Below, one piece after another: positions 7,670-15,959 of a stretch of 37,847 nt of DNA. This stretch comes from Thermoanaerobaculaceae bacterium (lineage in GTDB: Bacteria > Acidobacteriota > Thermoanaerobaculia > Thermoanaerobaculales > Thermoanaerobaculaceae), in the NCBI GenBank assembly GCA_025456225.1, contig JALOLB010000015.1, forward strand, positions 1-37,847, given 5' to 3'. Every line of letters starts with the position of its first letter. The stretch's first letter is position 1. A program made the position numbers and the translations under genes. The notes under the pieces were generated by a model. It saw only the letters and a program-made list of their open reading frames with translations, did not search any database and had not been told where the DNA came from.

Positions 7670-8460
7670 TGAAGACATGGCAGTGCTGGGTCCTGGCGGT
7701 GGTGGTGACCCTCGGATCTGCACTCTGGCAGCGCATGAGCGGTCCCACGTACCCGGTGAGAGCCAGGGTGGAGATCGCGGGAGAGACCTCGAAGACCCGG
7801 TTGCTGCGCAGTGGTACGACCGGGGAAGACCTGCCGCTCCGGATCCGTGCGCACCCGTCGGTGACCGGCGAGGTGGCCTGGCGGCGCTTCCCCACCAACG
7901 ATGTGTGGCAGGTGATCCGCATGGAACGACAGGGAGACGAGCTGGTGGCCGCGCTCGCCAGTCAACCGGCCGCCGGCAAGATCGAGTACCAGGTCATGCT
8001 CCGCTCGGGCGAGCAGGTGCTCGCGCTCCCGGACCGGCCGGCGGTTGCCCGGTTCAAGAACCACGTGCCGGAGCTCGTGCTCATCCCCCACATCCTGGCG
8101 ATGTTCCTGGGCATGCTGTTCGCTTCGAGGGCTGGGCTCGAGGCGGCGGTGGGGAGGCCTCGCCTGGCACCGTTGTCGTGGACCGCGTTCGGCCTCATCC
8201 TGTTTGGCGGCTTCGTGCTTGGACCCGCGGTCCAGAAGTACGCGTTCGACGCCTGGTGGACCGGCGTGCCGTTCGGCTGGGACCTCACGGACAACAAGAC
8301 GCTGATCGCCGGTGTCGCCTGGGTCTTCGCCGTGTGGCAGCTCCGCGGCGGCCGCAAGGCGCGGACCGCGGTGCTCCTGGCTGCGCTCGCCACCCTCGTC
8401 GTCTTCGCCATTCCGCACTCGGTCTGGGGCTCCCAGATCGACTGGGGGAAGCCTCAGTGA
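7669..8460 (+). CDS. Membrane protein with exported beta domain, unknown function
   Basis: A 263-residue protein. An N-terminal hydrophobic helix (CWVLAVVVTLGSALW, about 6-20) acts as signal anchor. About 100 residues of beta-rich sequence follow (YPVRARVEIAGE, LPLRIRAHP, KIEYQVMLRSG). Four membrane helices make up the second half (VLIPHILAMFLGMLF, LSWTAFGLILFGGFVLG, TLIAGVAWVFAVWQL and TAVLLAALATLVVFAI). The sequence RFKNHVPELVLIPHILAMFLGMLF recalls unnamed membrane proteins in other genomes, but I cannot name a family. The ATG overlaps the YitT-like stop by one base and has GGAGG nine bases before it, so the two genes are probably translated together. Its TGA stop is the first triplet of the palindromic array at 8458. 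Confidence 0.75.
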   Translation: MKTWQCWVLAVVVTLGSALWQRMSGPTYPVRARVEIAGETSKTRLLRSGTTGEDLPLRIRAHPSVTGEVAWRRFPTNDVWQVIRMERQGDELVAALASQPAAGKIEYQVMLRSGEQVLALPDRPAVARFKNHVPELVLIPHILAMFLGMLFASRAGLEAAVGRPRLAPLSWTAFGLILFGGFVLGPAVQKYAFDAWWTGVPFGWDLTDNKTLIAGVAWVFAVWQLRGGRKARTAVLLAALATLVVFAIPHSVWGSQIDWGKPQ

Positions 8461-8548
8461 TCGGTGATCGGTGATCGGAGATCAGAGGTCTGGAATCCGA
8501 GGGCGACCCGCCTCCAACCACTGAGCACCGATCACCGACCACTGATCA
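8458..8548. repeat. Palindromic TGATCGG word array bounded by two stop codons
   Basis: The left arm 8458-8485 is three copies of TGATCGG plus AGATCAG. The right arm 8521-8548 is its reverse complement at 24 of 28 positions; the loop is 35 bp. The outermost TGA of the left arm is the stop of the plus-strand membrane protein gene, and the outermost TGA on the other strand is the stop of the kinase/beta-helix gene. Both convergent genes therefore end exactly on the repeat ends. The position suggests a bidirectional transcription end, although no U-tract is present. Confidence 0.85.
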
Positions 8549-10606
8549 CGGCTTTGCGATGCGGGAGGTGCGATCGGCGAGCAGGGGGCCCCGCAGGTTT
8601 CCACTGAGGGTGCATCGCTCCAGCGTTACCGTGGCGGTCTCGCGTGCCCACACGCCACGGCCGCCGTTGCCGGTGATCGTCGTGTCCCGGGCCGTCGCCT
8701 GCGCGCCCCAGACATCCAGCCCGTGCCCGGCGTTGCCGGTGAGCTGGCAGGTCTCGAGCAGGGCGTCCGCCAGCCCGCGGACCTGGACGCCGACGCCGTG
8801 ACCGTCGCGCACGGCCGTGCGGCGGATGACGAGCCGGCCTCCCGATGCCACCTCGACACCGGCCTGCCCGCACAGTGACACCTCGCAGTCCTCCACGGTG
8901 GCCAGGCCTTTCTCGATCACCTGCAGACCGGCCAGGGGGCAGGCGGTGACCCTGCAACCGGCCATGGAAAGCTCTCCGCCCTGCCGCGCCACCGCGGCGG
9001 CCAGGGTGTTGGTGATCTCGCAGCCCTCGAGTCGGGCCCGGGCCGGTCCCTCGACGACCACGCCGTGGCCGACGTCGGTGGACTGGAGGCGGCAGCGAGA
9101 CAGCGCCGCGGCAGTGCCGCTGCCGGACACCACGACCGCGTCGCCGTCACTCTCGATGGTGCAGTCCTCGATCACCGACTGGCCAGCCAGGGCCTGGATC
9201 GCCGGCGATGGTGTGCCGCCCATCCCGGAGCGGCTCCGCACGGTGAGCCCGCGCACGGTGGCGCGGTCGGCCGACAGCACGAGCCCGGGGCCGGCAGGCA
9301 CCTCGATCACCACCTCGCTGGGGGCGCCACCCCCCAGGAGCTCGACCTCCCGGCTCAGTCGCACCGTCTCCCGGTAGGTGCCTGGCGCGACCACGATCCG
9401 CCCACCGCGACGGACCTTCTCCACGGCCGTGGCGATGGAGGTGACATCCATGCCTGACGGCCCGACACGGACCTCACCGGGTGAACGCGCAAGGCGGAGG
9501 GTCAGGACACCGAGCGCCACCAGGAGCGGCGCGAGGAGGAGTGCGAGGACCGCGACGGTCGGTCCGTTCAGGCGCGGCGGCGTGGCGGCGGGGGGAGGTG
9601 GAGCAGGGGCGGGTGTGGCGCGCGGGCGTTCTTCCGGGATCTTCCCGGGAGCGACCGGCGGGGGCGTTGGCGCCTCGACGACGACGGCCGGGGAGCCGAG
9701 GGGCTCGGCCAGGTGGGTCGGAACGCGATGGGGTGTCGTGGCCAGGGCGCCGGCGGGCTCGAGGGTCGCACCGGTGAGGGCTGACGCGAAGTCCTCACAG
9801 CTCGCGAACCGCTCGTCAGGCTTCTTGGCCAGGGCCCGGAGCACCACGGCCTCGAGAGCCGGGGGCAGCGCGGGGTTCAGGGACCGCAGCGGCGGAGGCG
9901 GCTGGCGGAGGTGAGCCTCCTTCACCACGAAGTCGGTGTCGACGCCTTCCGTCGGGGTCTCGAAGGGCGGCCGTCCCACGAGCATCTCGAAGAGCACGCA
10001 GCCGAAGCTGTAGATGTCGGACCGGTGATCGACCTGGCGCGGGCGCAGGATCTGCTCCGGGCTCATGTAGTGGGGTGTGCCGATGGTGGTCCCGGTCTGG
10101 GTGAGCCGCTGTTGGCCGATCATCAGGGCGATGCCGAAATCGGTGAGGTAGCCGTGGCCCTGCCTGTCGACCATGATGTTGGCGGGCTTGACGTCCCGGT
10201 GCACCACACCCTTCCCATGGGCGTAGCCGAGGCCATCCAGGATGTCGAGCGCCACCGCAAAGGCCATGGCCAGGGGCATCACCCGCTCCTGCTCCAGCCG
10301 GCGCTCGAGGGACTCGCCGGCGATCAGCGGCATGACCAGGAAGAACCCTTCGGGGATGAAGAAGAAGTCGGTGACGGCGACGATGCGGGGATGCACGAGG
10401 GCGGCCTGGGCCTTGGCCTCCTGGCGGAAGCGGCTGGCGAACTGCGGGTCCGCGGCGAGGTGGGGGACGATCGACTTGATCGCCACCGGCCGCGCCAGGA
10501 GCTCGTGCCGGCCGCGCCACACCTCGCCCATGCCTCCGGCGCCGATGCGCTCTTCCAGCACGTAGTGCCCCACGCGCTGCCCTGTCCGCAGCAAGGAGAT
10601 CGTCAT
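8546..10606 (-). CDS. Membrane Ser/Thr protein kinase with extracytoplasmic right-handed beta-helix
   Basis: A 686-residue receptor-type Hanks kinase. Residues 14-280 form a complete kinase domain: glycine loop GAGGMGEVW (22-30), catalytic Lys44 (VAIK), HRDVKPAN with Asp138, DFG at 156-158, and MSPEQ. A Pro-rich segment (300-345) and one membrane helix (about 350-371) follow. From about 385 the outer part begins GMDVTSIATAVEKVRRGGRIVVAPGTYRE, the start of a pectate-lyase-like parallel beta-helix. It then repeats short coils with regularly spaced V-x-G/D-C-x-I/V strands to the C-terminus, as in right-handed beta-helix (Pbh1-type) domains that often bind carbohydrate. The ATG overlaps the stop of the LEA14-like gene by 4 bp (ATGA), placing it last in a PP2C/LEA14/kinase operon. 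The likely substrate of the PP2C is this kinase or its targets (inference). Confidence 0.92.
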   Translation of the reverse strand: MTISLLRTGQRVGHYVLEERIGAGGMGEVWRGRHELLARPVAIKSIVPHLAADPQFASRFRQEAKAQAALVHPRIVAVTDFFFIPEGFFLVMPLIAGESLERRLEQERVMPLAMAFAVALDILDGLGYAHGKGVVHRDVKPANIMVDRQGHGYLTDFGIALMIGQQRLTQTGTTIGTPHYMSPEQILRPRQVDHRSDIYSFGCVLFEMLVGRPPFETPTEGVDTDFVVKEAHLRQPPPPLRSLNPALPPALEAVVLRALAKKPDERFASCEDFASALTGATLEPAGALATTPHRVPTHLAEPLGSPAVVVEAPTPPPVAPGKIPEERPRATPAPAPPPPAATPPRLNGPTVAVLALLLAPLLVALGVLTLRLARSPGEVRVGPSGMDVTSIATAVEKVRRGGRIVVAPGTYRETVRLSREVELLGGGAPSEVVIEVPAGPGLVLSADRATVRGLTVRSRSGMGGTPSPAIQALAGQSVIEDCTIESDGDAVVVSGSGTAAALSRCRLQSTDVGHGVVVEGPARARLEGCEITNTLAAAVARQGGELSMAGCRVTACPLAGLQVIEKGLATVEDCEVSLCGQAGVEVASGGRLVIRRTAVRDGHGVGVQVRGLADALLETCQLTGNAGHGLDVWGAQATARDTTITGNGGRGVWARETATVTLERCTLSGNLRGPLLADRTSRIAKP

Positions 10607-11211
10607 CGACGCCCCTCGTCGGTGGTGGCGGCGGCGATCCCGCCGGAAGGCAGGGAGCCCTGGATGGTTACAGGCACGGTGATCGGCCCGAGCCAGGTTC
10701 CCAGCCGCAGACGCGCGCGGATCCGGGCGGTGGGACGGTCGCCGGCGAGCACCTGCAGCACGGCGCCAACCAGGCGCGACGGCTCCAGGAGCGCCTGGAG
10801 CTCGAGGCTGGTCGTGCCGAATGCTCCCAGCCGTACCGGCACCTCGGGCTTCCACTCCCCCCGGTGGACCTCGACCGTGCCCACGCCCAGGGTGTACTGC
10901 AGCCCGTTCAGGCTGAAGGGGATCGGTGTGCGGTTCGTGACCTCGATCCGGACGGTTGCCAGGAGGCTCGCCTGCTCGCCGGCCGCCCGCGCGAGCTGCA
11001 GGTCGACGACCCGGGCCTCGGCAAGTCGCCCCGCCCAGTGGACCGCCCCCACACGCAGCAGCGCGGCGGTGAGGAGCAGGAAGCCCAGGAAGGCCGCGAG
11101 GCACCAGGACGTCCGGCACAGGACCCGGTCCAGCTTCGGGTTGGAGAGCGTGTCGGGCGATGCCTGCGGGGCGGCGCTACCTTCGGCCTCCACCTCGCCC
11201 GGATCGCTCAC
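10603..11211 (-). CDS. LEA14-like (WHy domain) single-pass membrane protein
   Basis: A 202-residue protein: an acidic, flexible N-terminus of about 30 residues, one membrane helix (SWCLAAFLGFLLLTAALLRVG, about 35-55), then one beta-sandwich of about 130 residues. The domain reads like a LEA_2/WHy domain (VVDLQLARAAGE, LATVRIEVTNRTPIPFSLNG then LQYTLGVGTVEV, ending GPITVPVTIQGSLP). LEA14 domains occur in desiccation-related and cell-envelope proteins; no enzymatic activity is expected. The GTG start overlaps the PP2C stop by 4 bp (GTGA) and its stop overlaps the kinase ATG by 4 bp (ATGA). All three are therefore translationally coupled. Its placement between phosphatase and kinase suggests it belongs to the same envelope signalling complex (inference). 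Confidence 0.8.
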   Translation of the reverse strand: MSDPGEVEAEGSAAPQASPDTLSNPKLDRVLCRTSWCLAAFLGFLLLTAALLRVGAVHWAGRLAEARVVDLQLARAAGEQASLLATVRIEVTNRTPIPFSLNGLQYTLGVGTVEVHRGEWKPEVPVRLGAFGTTSLELQALLEPSRLVGAVLQVLAGDRPTARIRARLRLGTWLGPITVPVTIQGSLPSGGIAAATTDEGRR

Positions 11212-12482
11212 GGGGTGTCTCCTGTCGGGGTGCCGCCGGGCTCGGTCTGTCCGGGGGTCAGGGCCCGGGTCGGGGTGGTGATCGGCGACGGCACAGGTGT
11301 CGGCTCGCCCGGAGCTGGCCCGGGTGTAGGCTCCAGGGCCGGGGTCGGCGACGGTGTGGGGGCGACAGCAGGTGCGGCGGCGACCGGAGGCGAGGGTGGC
11401 CGCAGCGTGCGCCAGAGCCCAAGCACCAGCATCACGGCGCCTGCCAGCGTCGCCACCACCACGAGGGGACCCGCGACCCGGTGTCGGCGACGAGGCAGGG
11501 GGGTGGGCGGCGCAGCCTGCAGGGGTGCGAGGGGCAGTGCCGGCTCGGTGGGGATCAGCTCCGGCGGCAGCGGGTGCAGGGGTGTCTCGGCGGGCCCAGG
11601 CACAACTGGCGACGCCGGAGGTGAGCCAGCCTCGTGGGGGGGGCCCGACCCGGGTTCGGCGGCCGGCCGGACCTCCGGCTCGCGCCCCGGAGCGTGCCGC
11701 ACCCGTCCGCCGCGCGAGAGCAGGCGGAGCAGGTGCCGCCGTGGGCGCTCCGCGAAGACGACGAGCTGGGCCGTGATGTTGTCGTGGCCTCCGGTGGCGA
11801 GTGCCGCCTCGACCAGGCGACCGACCGCCTGCTGGGGCTCGTCGCCTCCCGCGAGAATCCCGGCGATCACGTCGTCGGTCAGGTCGCCCGAGAGCCCGTC
11901 GGAGCACAGCAGGATGGCATCGCCAGGGCGGATCGCCAGGCTCGGGGAGAGCTCGAGCGAGAGCTCCGACTCGCGTCCGAAGGCGTGGGCCAGGACGCTC
12001 GCCTCGGGGTGATTGCGGGCCTCCTCCTCGCTCAGGAGGTGCTGGTCGACGAGCTGCTGGACCCAGGTGTGGTCGCGGGTGAGGCGGACGAGGCGGCCGG
12101 CGCGCCAGAGGTACGCGCGGCTGTCCCCGAGGTGCCCGATGAGGACCTCCCGGCCCGACACGACGAGGATCACCGCCGTGGAGCCCATGTGGTCGGTGAG
12201 GGGATCGCCCGATGTGGCCGCGGCACAGACGCCGGCGTTGACGTCCACCGAGGCGGCCTTCATGGCGGCGCGGAGCGAGTGCTGGGGCGGTGGCTGGCGC
12301 AGCCAGCGCTCGAAGCCGTCCACGACCATCGATGCAGCCTGGGAGCCGCCCTTGTGCCCGCCCATGCCGTCGGCGACGATGAAGACCTCGCCGAAGGGGC
12401 AGGCGAATCGGCTCATGCGGTCCTGGTTCTCGCGCCGGACGAGGCCGATGTGGCTGAGCGCGCCGACCTGGAGGCTGCTCAT
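11208..12482 (-). CDS. PP2C-family Ser/Thr phosphatase, membrane anchored, Pro-rich tail
   Basis: A 424-residue protein phosphatase. Residues 1-240 form a bacterial PP2C/PppL-type domain: RRENQD (Asp21), IVADGMGGHKGG (Asp38, Gly39), GHLGDSRAYLWR, ILLCSDGLSGDLTDD and GGHDNITAQLV. These supply the Mn2+/Mg2+ aspartates. A linker rich in Pro, Gly and Glu follows, one membrane helix (VAGPLVVVATLAGAVMLVLG, about 336-355), then about 65 residues of Pro/Thr repeats (PTPSPTP, GPAPGEPTPVPSP) expected outside the inner membrane. The ATG is read after a GGGTGGG tract. The same frame stays open for over 4.6 kb upstream, but that is antisense to two other genes. It is first in the coupled PP2C/LEA14/kinase operon and starts 180 bp from the divergent kinase-TPR gene. 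It probably reverses phosphorylation by one or both kinases. Confidence 0.92.
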   Translation of the reverse strand: MSSLQVGALSHIGLVRRENQDRMSRFACPFGEVFIVADGMGGHKGGSQAASMVVDGFERWLRQPPPQHSLRAAMKAASVDVNAGVCAAATSGDPLTDHMGSTAVILVVSGREVLIGHLGDSRAYLWRAGRLVRLTRDHTWVQQLVDQHLLSEEEARNHPEASVLAHAFGRESELSLELSPSLAIRPGDAILLCSDGLSGDLTDDVIAGILAGGDEPQQAVGRLVEAALATGGHDNITAQLVVFAERPRRHLLRLLSRGGRVRHAPGREPEVRPAAEPGSGPPHEAGSPPASPVVPGPAETPLHPLPPELIPTEPALPLAPLQAAPPTPLPRRRHRVAGPLVVVATLAGAVMLVLGLWRTLRPPSPPVAAAPAVAPTPSPTPALEPTPGPAPGEPTPVPSPITTPTRALTPGQTEPGGTPTGDTP

Positions 12483-12662
12483 CGCGACCCACCCGGACGA
12501 GAATGGAGCGTGAAGGGACCTGTCCGACGCATGGTGTCGACATTGTAGCCCGACAGGCTCCGCGACGCGCGGGCAGGTATACTCCCGGGGTCTGATGCGA
12601 CGCTCATGCTGTGGCTCCCAGGCGAGTCGGCGGACCGGTGAGACCGTCCCCCGGGCGGAGTC
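12483..12662. promoter_or_regulatory. Divergent intergenic region between the PP2C operon and the kinase-TPR gene
   Basis: 180 bp separate the two divergent starts. On the plus strand TATACT (12578-12583) is a likely -10 box for the kinase-TPR gene, giving a leader of roughly 70 nt. On the minus strand TACAAT (complement of 12542-12547) is a likely -10 for the PP2C operon. Neither has a good -35 at 17 bp, so activators may be needed. The two -10 boxes are only about 30 bp apart, so the promoters should influence one another. I see no clear operator palindrome. Confidence 0.5.
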
Positions 12663-15600
12663 GTGACCGACGAGACCCGCCTGGCACGTCTGCTGCGCAG
12701 GGCCGTGGAGCGGCGGTGGCTCCAGCCGTCCCAGATCGTGGCCCTGGACGGCCCTGACGAGGGCGACGACGCGGAACGTGACCGGCGCTTTCTCGCCTGG
12801 CTCGAGCAGGTCCTGACGGCGGCGAGCTCGCCCGTCGCACCGAGCGCGGACACGGCGGTGGCCGCCGAGTCGCTGCCGACCGGGGCCCTCGTGGCCGTTG
12901 GGGGGGTCGAGCCGGATGCGGACGGTGAGGGCACGCCCCTGGCCGGCTGGGAGCGCTACGAGCTGCTGAGCATGATCGGGCGGGGAGGCATGGGTCGGGT
13001 CTACCGGGCCCGGGACCCCCGCCTCAACCGGTTCGTGGCCATCAAGCTGCTGCGCCACGAGGACCCCGACCTGGTGGCCCGCTTTCTGCGGGAGGCCCAG
13101 GCCCAGGCCCGGGTGGAGCACCCCGCCATCTGCCGGGTCTACGAGGTGGGTGAGGCGGAAGGCCAGCCGTACATTGCCATGCAGCTCATCGACGGGGGCT
13201 CCCTGCGCGAGTGCGCGGCCGAGCTGACGCTCGAGCAGAAGCTCCTGGTCATGCGGGATGTCGCCTCGGCGCTCCACGAGGCCCACCGCACCGGGCTCGT
13301 GCACCGCGACGTCAAGCCCGGCAACATCCTCCTCGAGCGCGGCGAGGAGGGGGAGTGGCGCCCCTTCGTGGTCGACTTCGGCCTGGCGCGGGAGGTGGAG
13401 CAGCCCGGCACGACGATGCCGGGTGCCCTCATGGGCACCGCCGCCTACATGTCCCCCGAGCAGGCCTGTGGCGACATCCATGGGCTCGACCGCCGCACCG
13501 ACGTGTACTCGCTGGGGGCGACCCTCTACGAATTGCTGTGCGGCGCGCCGCCGTTCGTGGGTCGCACGGACGTCGAGGTGCTCATGAAGGTGGTGAGCGA
13601 GGAGCCGGAGCCCTTGCGCCGGCGCGTCCCGAACCTTCCCCGCGACGTCGAGACCATCGTCAGCACATGTCTGGCGAAGGAGCCGTCCCGGCGGTACGCC
13701 TCGGCCCGCGACCTGGCCGCGGAGCTGCAGCGCGTGCTGGACGGGGAGCCCATCACCGCGCGGCCCGCCAGCCTGGCATACCGGCTGGGCCGGAAGGTGC
13801 GCAAGCACCCCACGGCATCGGCGCTGGTGGGCGCGGCCCTGAGCCTGGCGCTGGTGGCCGCCGGGATGGCGGTCAGGACCGCCTGGGTCGCGGGCCGCCA
13901 GGACAAGCTCGCGCAGGAGTTCGCGGCCGATGTCGGGTATGTCGAGGCGCTCCTGCGGCACGCCTACACCTCGCCGGCCCACGACATCCGCCCCGAGCGC
14001 GAGCAGGCGCGCTCCCGGCTGCTGCACATCGAGCAGCGGGTGCGGGAGGAGGGGAGAGTCGCGAGGTCGCCCGGGAACCTGGCCCTCGGCCGCGGCTGGC
14101 TGGCGCTCCAGGACCCGGAGCAGGCACGGGTGCGGCTGCAGGAGGCGTGGGATGGAGGCTACCGGGGCCCGCAGGTGGCCCTCGCGCTCGGGCAGTCGCT
14201 GGGCCTGCTCTACCAGCGGGCCGTGGAGCAGGCGGAACAAGCCGAGGACCCGGGCCAGCAGCAGCGCCTGCGGGCCGAGGCCGGCCAGCAGCTCAGGCTG
14301 CCGGCCCTGGCGCTCCTCAAGGTCGGGGAGGCTGCCGAGAACGAGGCTCCGAGCCTGGCCGAGGCGCTCGTGGCGTTCTACGAGGAGCGCTACGACGAGG
14401 CGTCGCGGCTGGCCGGCGCCACGGTCGCGCAGTTTCCCTGGATCTACCAGGCGCACCGGCTCGAGGGCGACGTCCGCGTGGCCGAGGGACGACGGAGCGC
14501 CGGGCGCGGGGACTACACCGCAGCGTCGGGCAGCTACGCCAGGGCGGGCAGCGCCTACGAGCTGGCGTCCGCGGTCGGGCGGAGCGACGCCGACGTCCTC
14601 CTGGCCGACTGCCTGCGCCTGATCGAGGTGGCCGAGATCGAGGGGCGACAGGGGAGGAGCCCCCGGCCGGCCCTCGAGCTGGCCGTCAGCAGGGCGGGCC
14701 TGGCGGCGGTCATCAACCCGGACAGTGCGGGGGCCCTCGCCAGGCTGGCGCTCGCCCATGCCTCGCTGGCCGACTGGCAGCGGGACCGTGGCGAGGACCC
14801 GCGCCCGGACCTGGGGCAGGCGATTGCCATGGCGGAGCAGGCGGTGGGGCTGCAGCCCGGGGACGGACAGGCTGCCGCCACGCTCGGCTGGGCGCTCACC
14901 ATGCTGGGCGATCACGAGGCGAAGATGGGCGGCGACCCCCGTCAGACCCTCGACCGCTCTGTGGCCAGCTTCCAGATGGCGCTCCAGGCGAGGCCGACCG
15001 ACGCCGAGATCTGCACGAACCTGGGCTATGCCCACGACAAGCGGGCGCGCTGGGAAGCCGTCCACGGGCTCGACCCTCGTGAGTCCATTGCCGCCGCGGT
15101 GGCGGCGTACCGGCGTGCCATCGTGATCGACCCTGAATATGCCAACGCCTACAACACCCTGGGCATCGCCTGGTGGCGGCGGGCGGAGTACGAGCGGCGG
15201 GTGGGCGCCGATCCGTCTGCGTCCCTGGCGGAGGCGGTCCGGTCCTACCGCCTGGCCGTCGGGCAGAACCCCAAGTACGCCTACGCGTGGGCCAACTTCG
15301 GGACGACCCTGCGCTCGCAGGCGGTGGTGGAGCTGGAGGCCGGCCGGGACCCCGAGGCGCTCATCGGCGAGGCCCGGTCGGCGTTCCGGTCGGCCTGCGC
15401 CGTCAACTCCGAGATCTACTGGGCCTGGAGCGAGCAGGTGGAGACGGAGCTCGTGGCGGCGCGCTGGGCGATGGGAAGGGGGCTCTCGCCGGCAGCAGCC
15501 GTGACGGCGGCCCACGAGGCTCTCGCGAAGGCCCTGGAGCTCAACCCGCGCAGCGCCGAGACCCACCACACGGCGGCCCGGCTGCGTCTCCTGGAGGCCG

Positions 15601-15875
15601 AGTGGGCGATCCAGAGCAGGCGCTCTCCCTCCGCGGCCGTGGCAGCCGGGCTCCGCGAGGTGGAGGCCGCCCTGGCCATCAACGCGCAACGCCCCGACAC
15701 CCAGGCCGTGCGGGGTGCGTTGGAGCTGGCGCTCGGGCAGGCGGACTCTCCCGGATCGCGCCGCCGCCTGCTGCGTGCCCGGGCGGACCTCCGCAGCGCC
15801 CTGGAAGCCAACCCGCTCCTGCGCCGCGACTACGGCCGCTACCTGGACGCCGCGGACGCGGCGCTCGGGACGTAG
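12663..15875 (+). CDS. Hanks-type Ser/Thr kinase with transmembrane helix and TPR-repeat C-terminus
   Basis: A 1070-residue kinase. Residues 1-95 are helical then disordered. Residues 98-365 are a complete kinase domain: glycine loop GRGGMGRVY (106-114), Lys128 (VAIK), HRDVKPGN with Asp216, VDFG with Asp238, AYMSPEQ. A membrane helix (SALVGAALSLALVAAGMAV) spans about 386-404. The rest, about 650 residues, is tetratricopeptide-like: helix pairs with regular Ala-rich signatures (ALARLALAHASLADWQ, AAATLGWALTMLGDHEAKMG, EICTNLGYAHDKRARW, NAYNTLGIAWWRRAEYERR, YAWANFGTTLRSQ). Several repeats carry an insert of the form GxDPRxxLxxAVxxY. The layout is typical of PknB-like kinase-TPR proteins in Acidobacteria, Planctomycetes and Myxococcota. 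GTG 12663 has GGCGGAG just upstream. TPRs usually bind proteins, so the sensor may detect an envelope protein complex. Confidence 0.93.
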   Translation: MTDETRLARLLRRAVERRWLQPSQIVALDGPDEGDDAERDRRFLAWLEQVLTAASSPVAPSADTAVAAESLPTGALVAVGGVEPDADGEGTPLAGWERYELLSMIGRGGMGRVYRARDPRLNRFVAIKLLRHEDPDLVARFLREAQAQARVEHPAICRVYEVGEAEGQPYIAMQLIDGGSLRECAAELTLEQKLLVMRDVASALHEAHRTGLVHRDVKPGNILLERGEEGEWRPFVVDFGLAREVEQPGTTMPGALMGTAAYMSPEQACGDIHGLDRRTDVYSLGATLYELLCGAPPFVGRTDVEVLMKVVSEEPEPLRRRVPNLPRDVETIVSTCLAKEPSRRYASARDLAAELQRVLDGEPITARPASLAYRLGRKVRKHPTASALVGAALSLALVAAGMAVRTAWVAGRQDKLAQEFAADVGYVEALLRHAYTSPAHDIRPEREQARSRLLHIEQRVREEGRVARSPGNLALGRGWLALQDPEQARVRLQEAWDGGYRGPQVALALGQSLGLLYQRAVEQAEQAEDPGQQQRLRAEAGQQLRLPALALLKVGEAAENEAPSLAEALVAFYEERYDEASRLAGATVAQFPWIYQAHRLEGDVRVAEGRRSAGRGDYTAASGSYARAGSAYELASAVGRSDADVLLADCLRLIEVAEIEGRQGRSPRPALELAVSRAGLAAVINPDSAGALARLALAHASLADWQRDRGEDPRPDLGQAIAMAEQAVGLQPGDGQAAATLGWALTMLGDHEAKMGGDPRQTLDRSVASFQMALQARPTDAEICTNLGYAHDKRARWEAVHGLDPRESIAAAVAAYRRAIVIDPEYANAYNTLGIAWWRRAEYERRVGADPSASLAEAVRSYRLAVGQNPKYAYAWANFGTTLRSQAVVELEAGRDPEALIGEARSAFRSACAVNSEIYWAWSEQVETELVAARWAMGRGLSPAAAVTAAHEALAKALELNPRSAETHHTAARLRLLEAEWAIQSRRSPSAAVAAGLREVEAALAINAQRPDTQAVRGALELALGQADSPGSRRRLLRARADLRSALEANPLLRRDYGRYLDAADAALGT

Positions 15876-15919
15876 CGCGGATTCCCCTGGATGCGTCGTC
15901 GAAAGGCTGACCGTCGTGT

Positions 15920-15948
15920 TTGACACCGGATTCGCGCGCGGGTAGGCT
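15920..15948 (+). promoter_or_regulatory. Near-consensus sigma70-type promoter for the glycosyltransferase pair
   Basis: TTGACA (15920-15925), a 17-bp spacer, and TAGGCT (15943-15948). The expected transcription start is about 15955, only about 5 nt before the ATG at 15960. There is no purine-rich ribosome binding site between them. The mRNA should therefore be leaderless or nearly so. This is the best -35/-10 pair in the window. Confidence 0.75.
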
Positions 15949-15959
15949 CCCTCGCTCAC

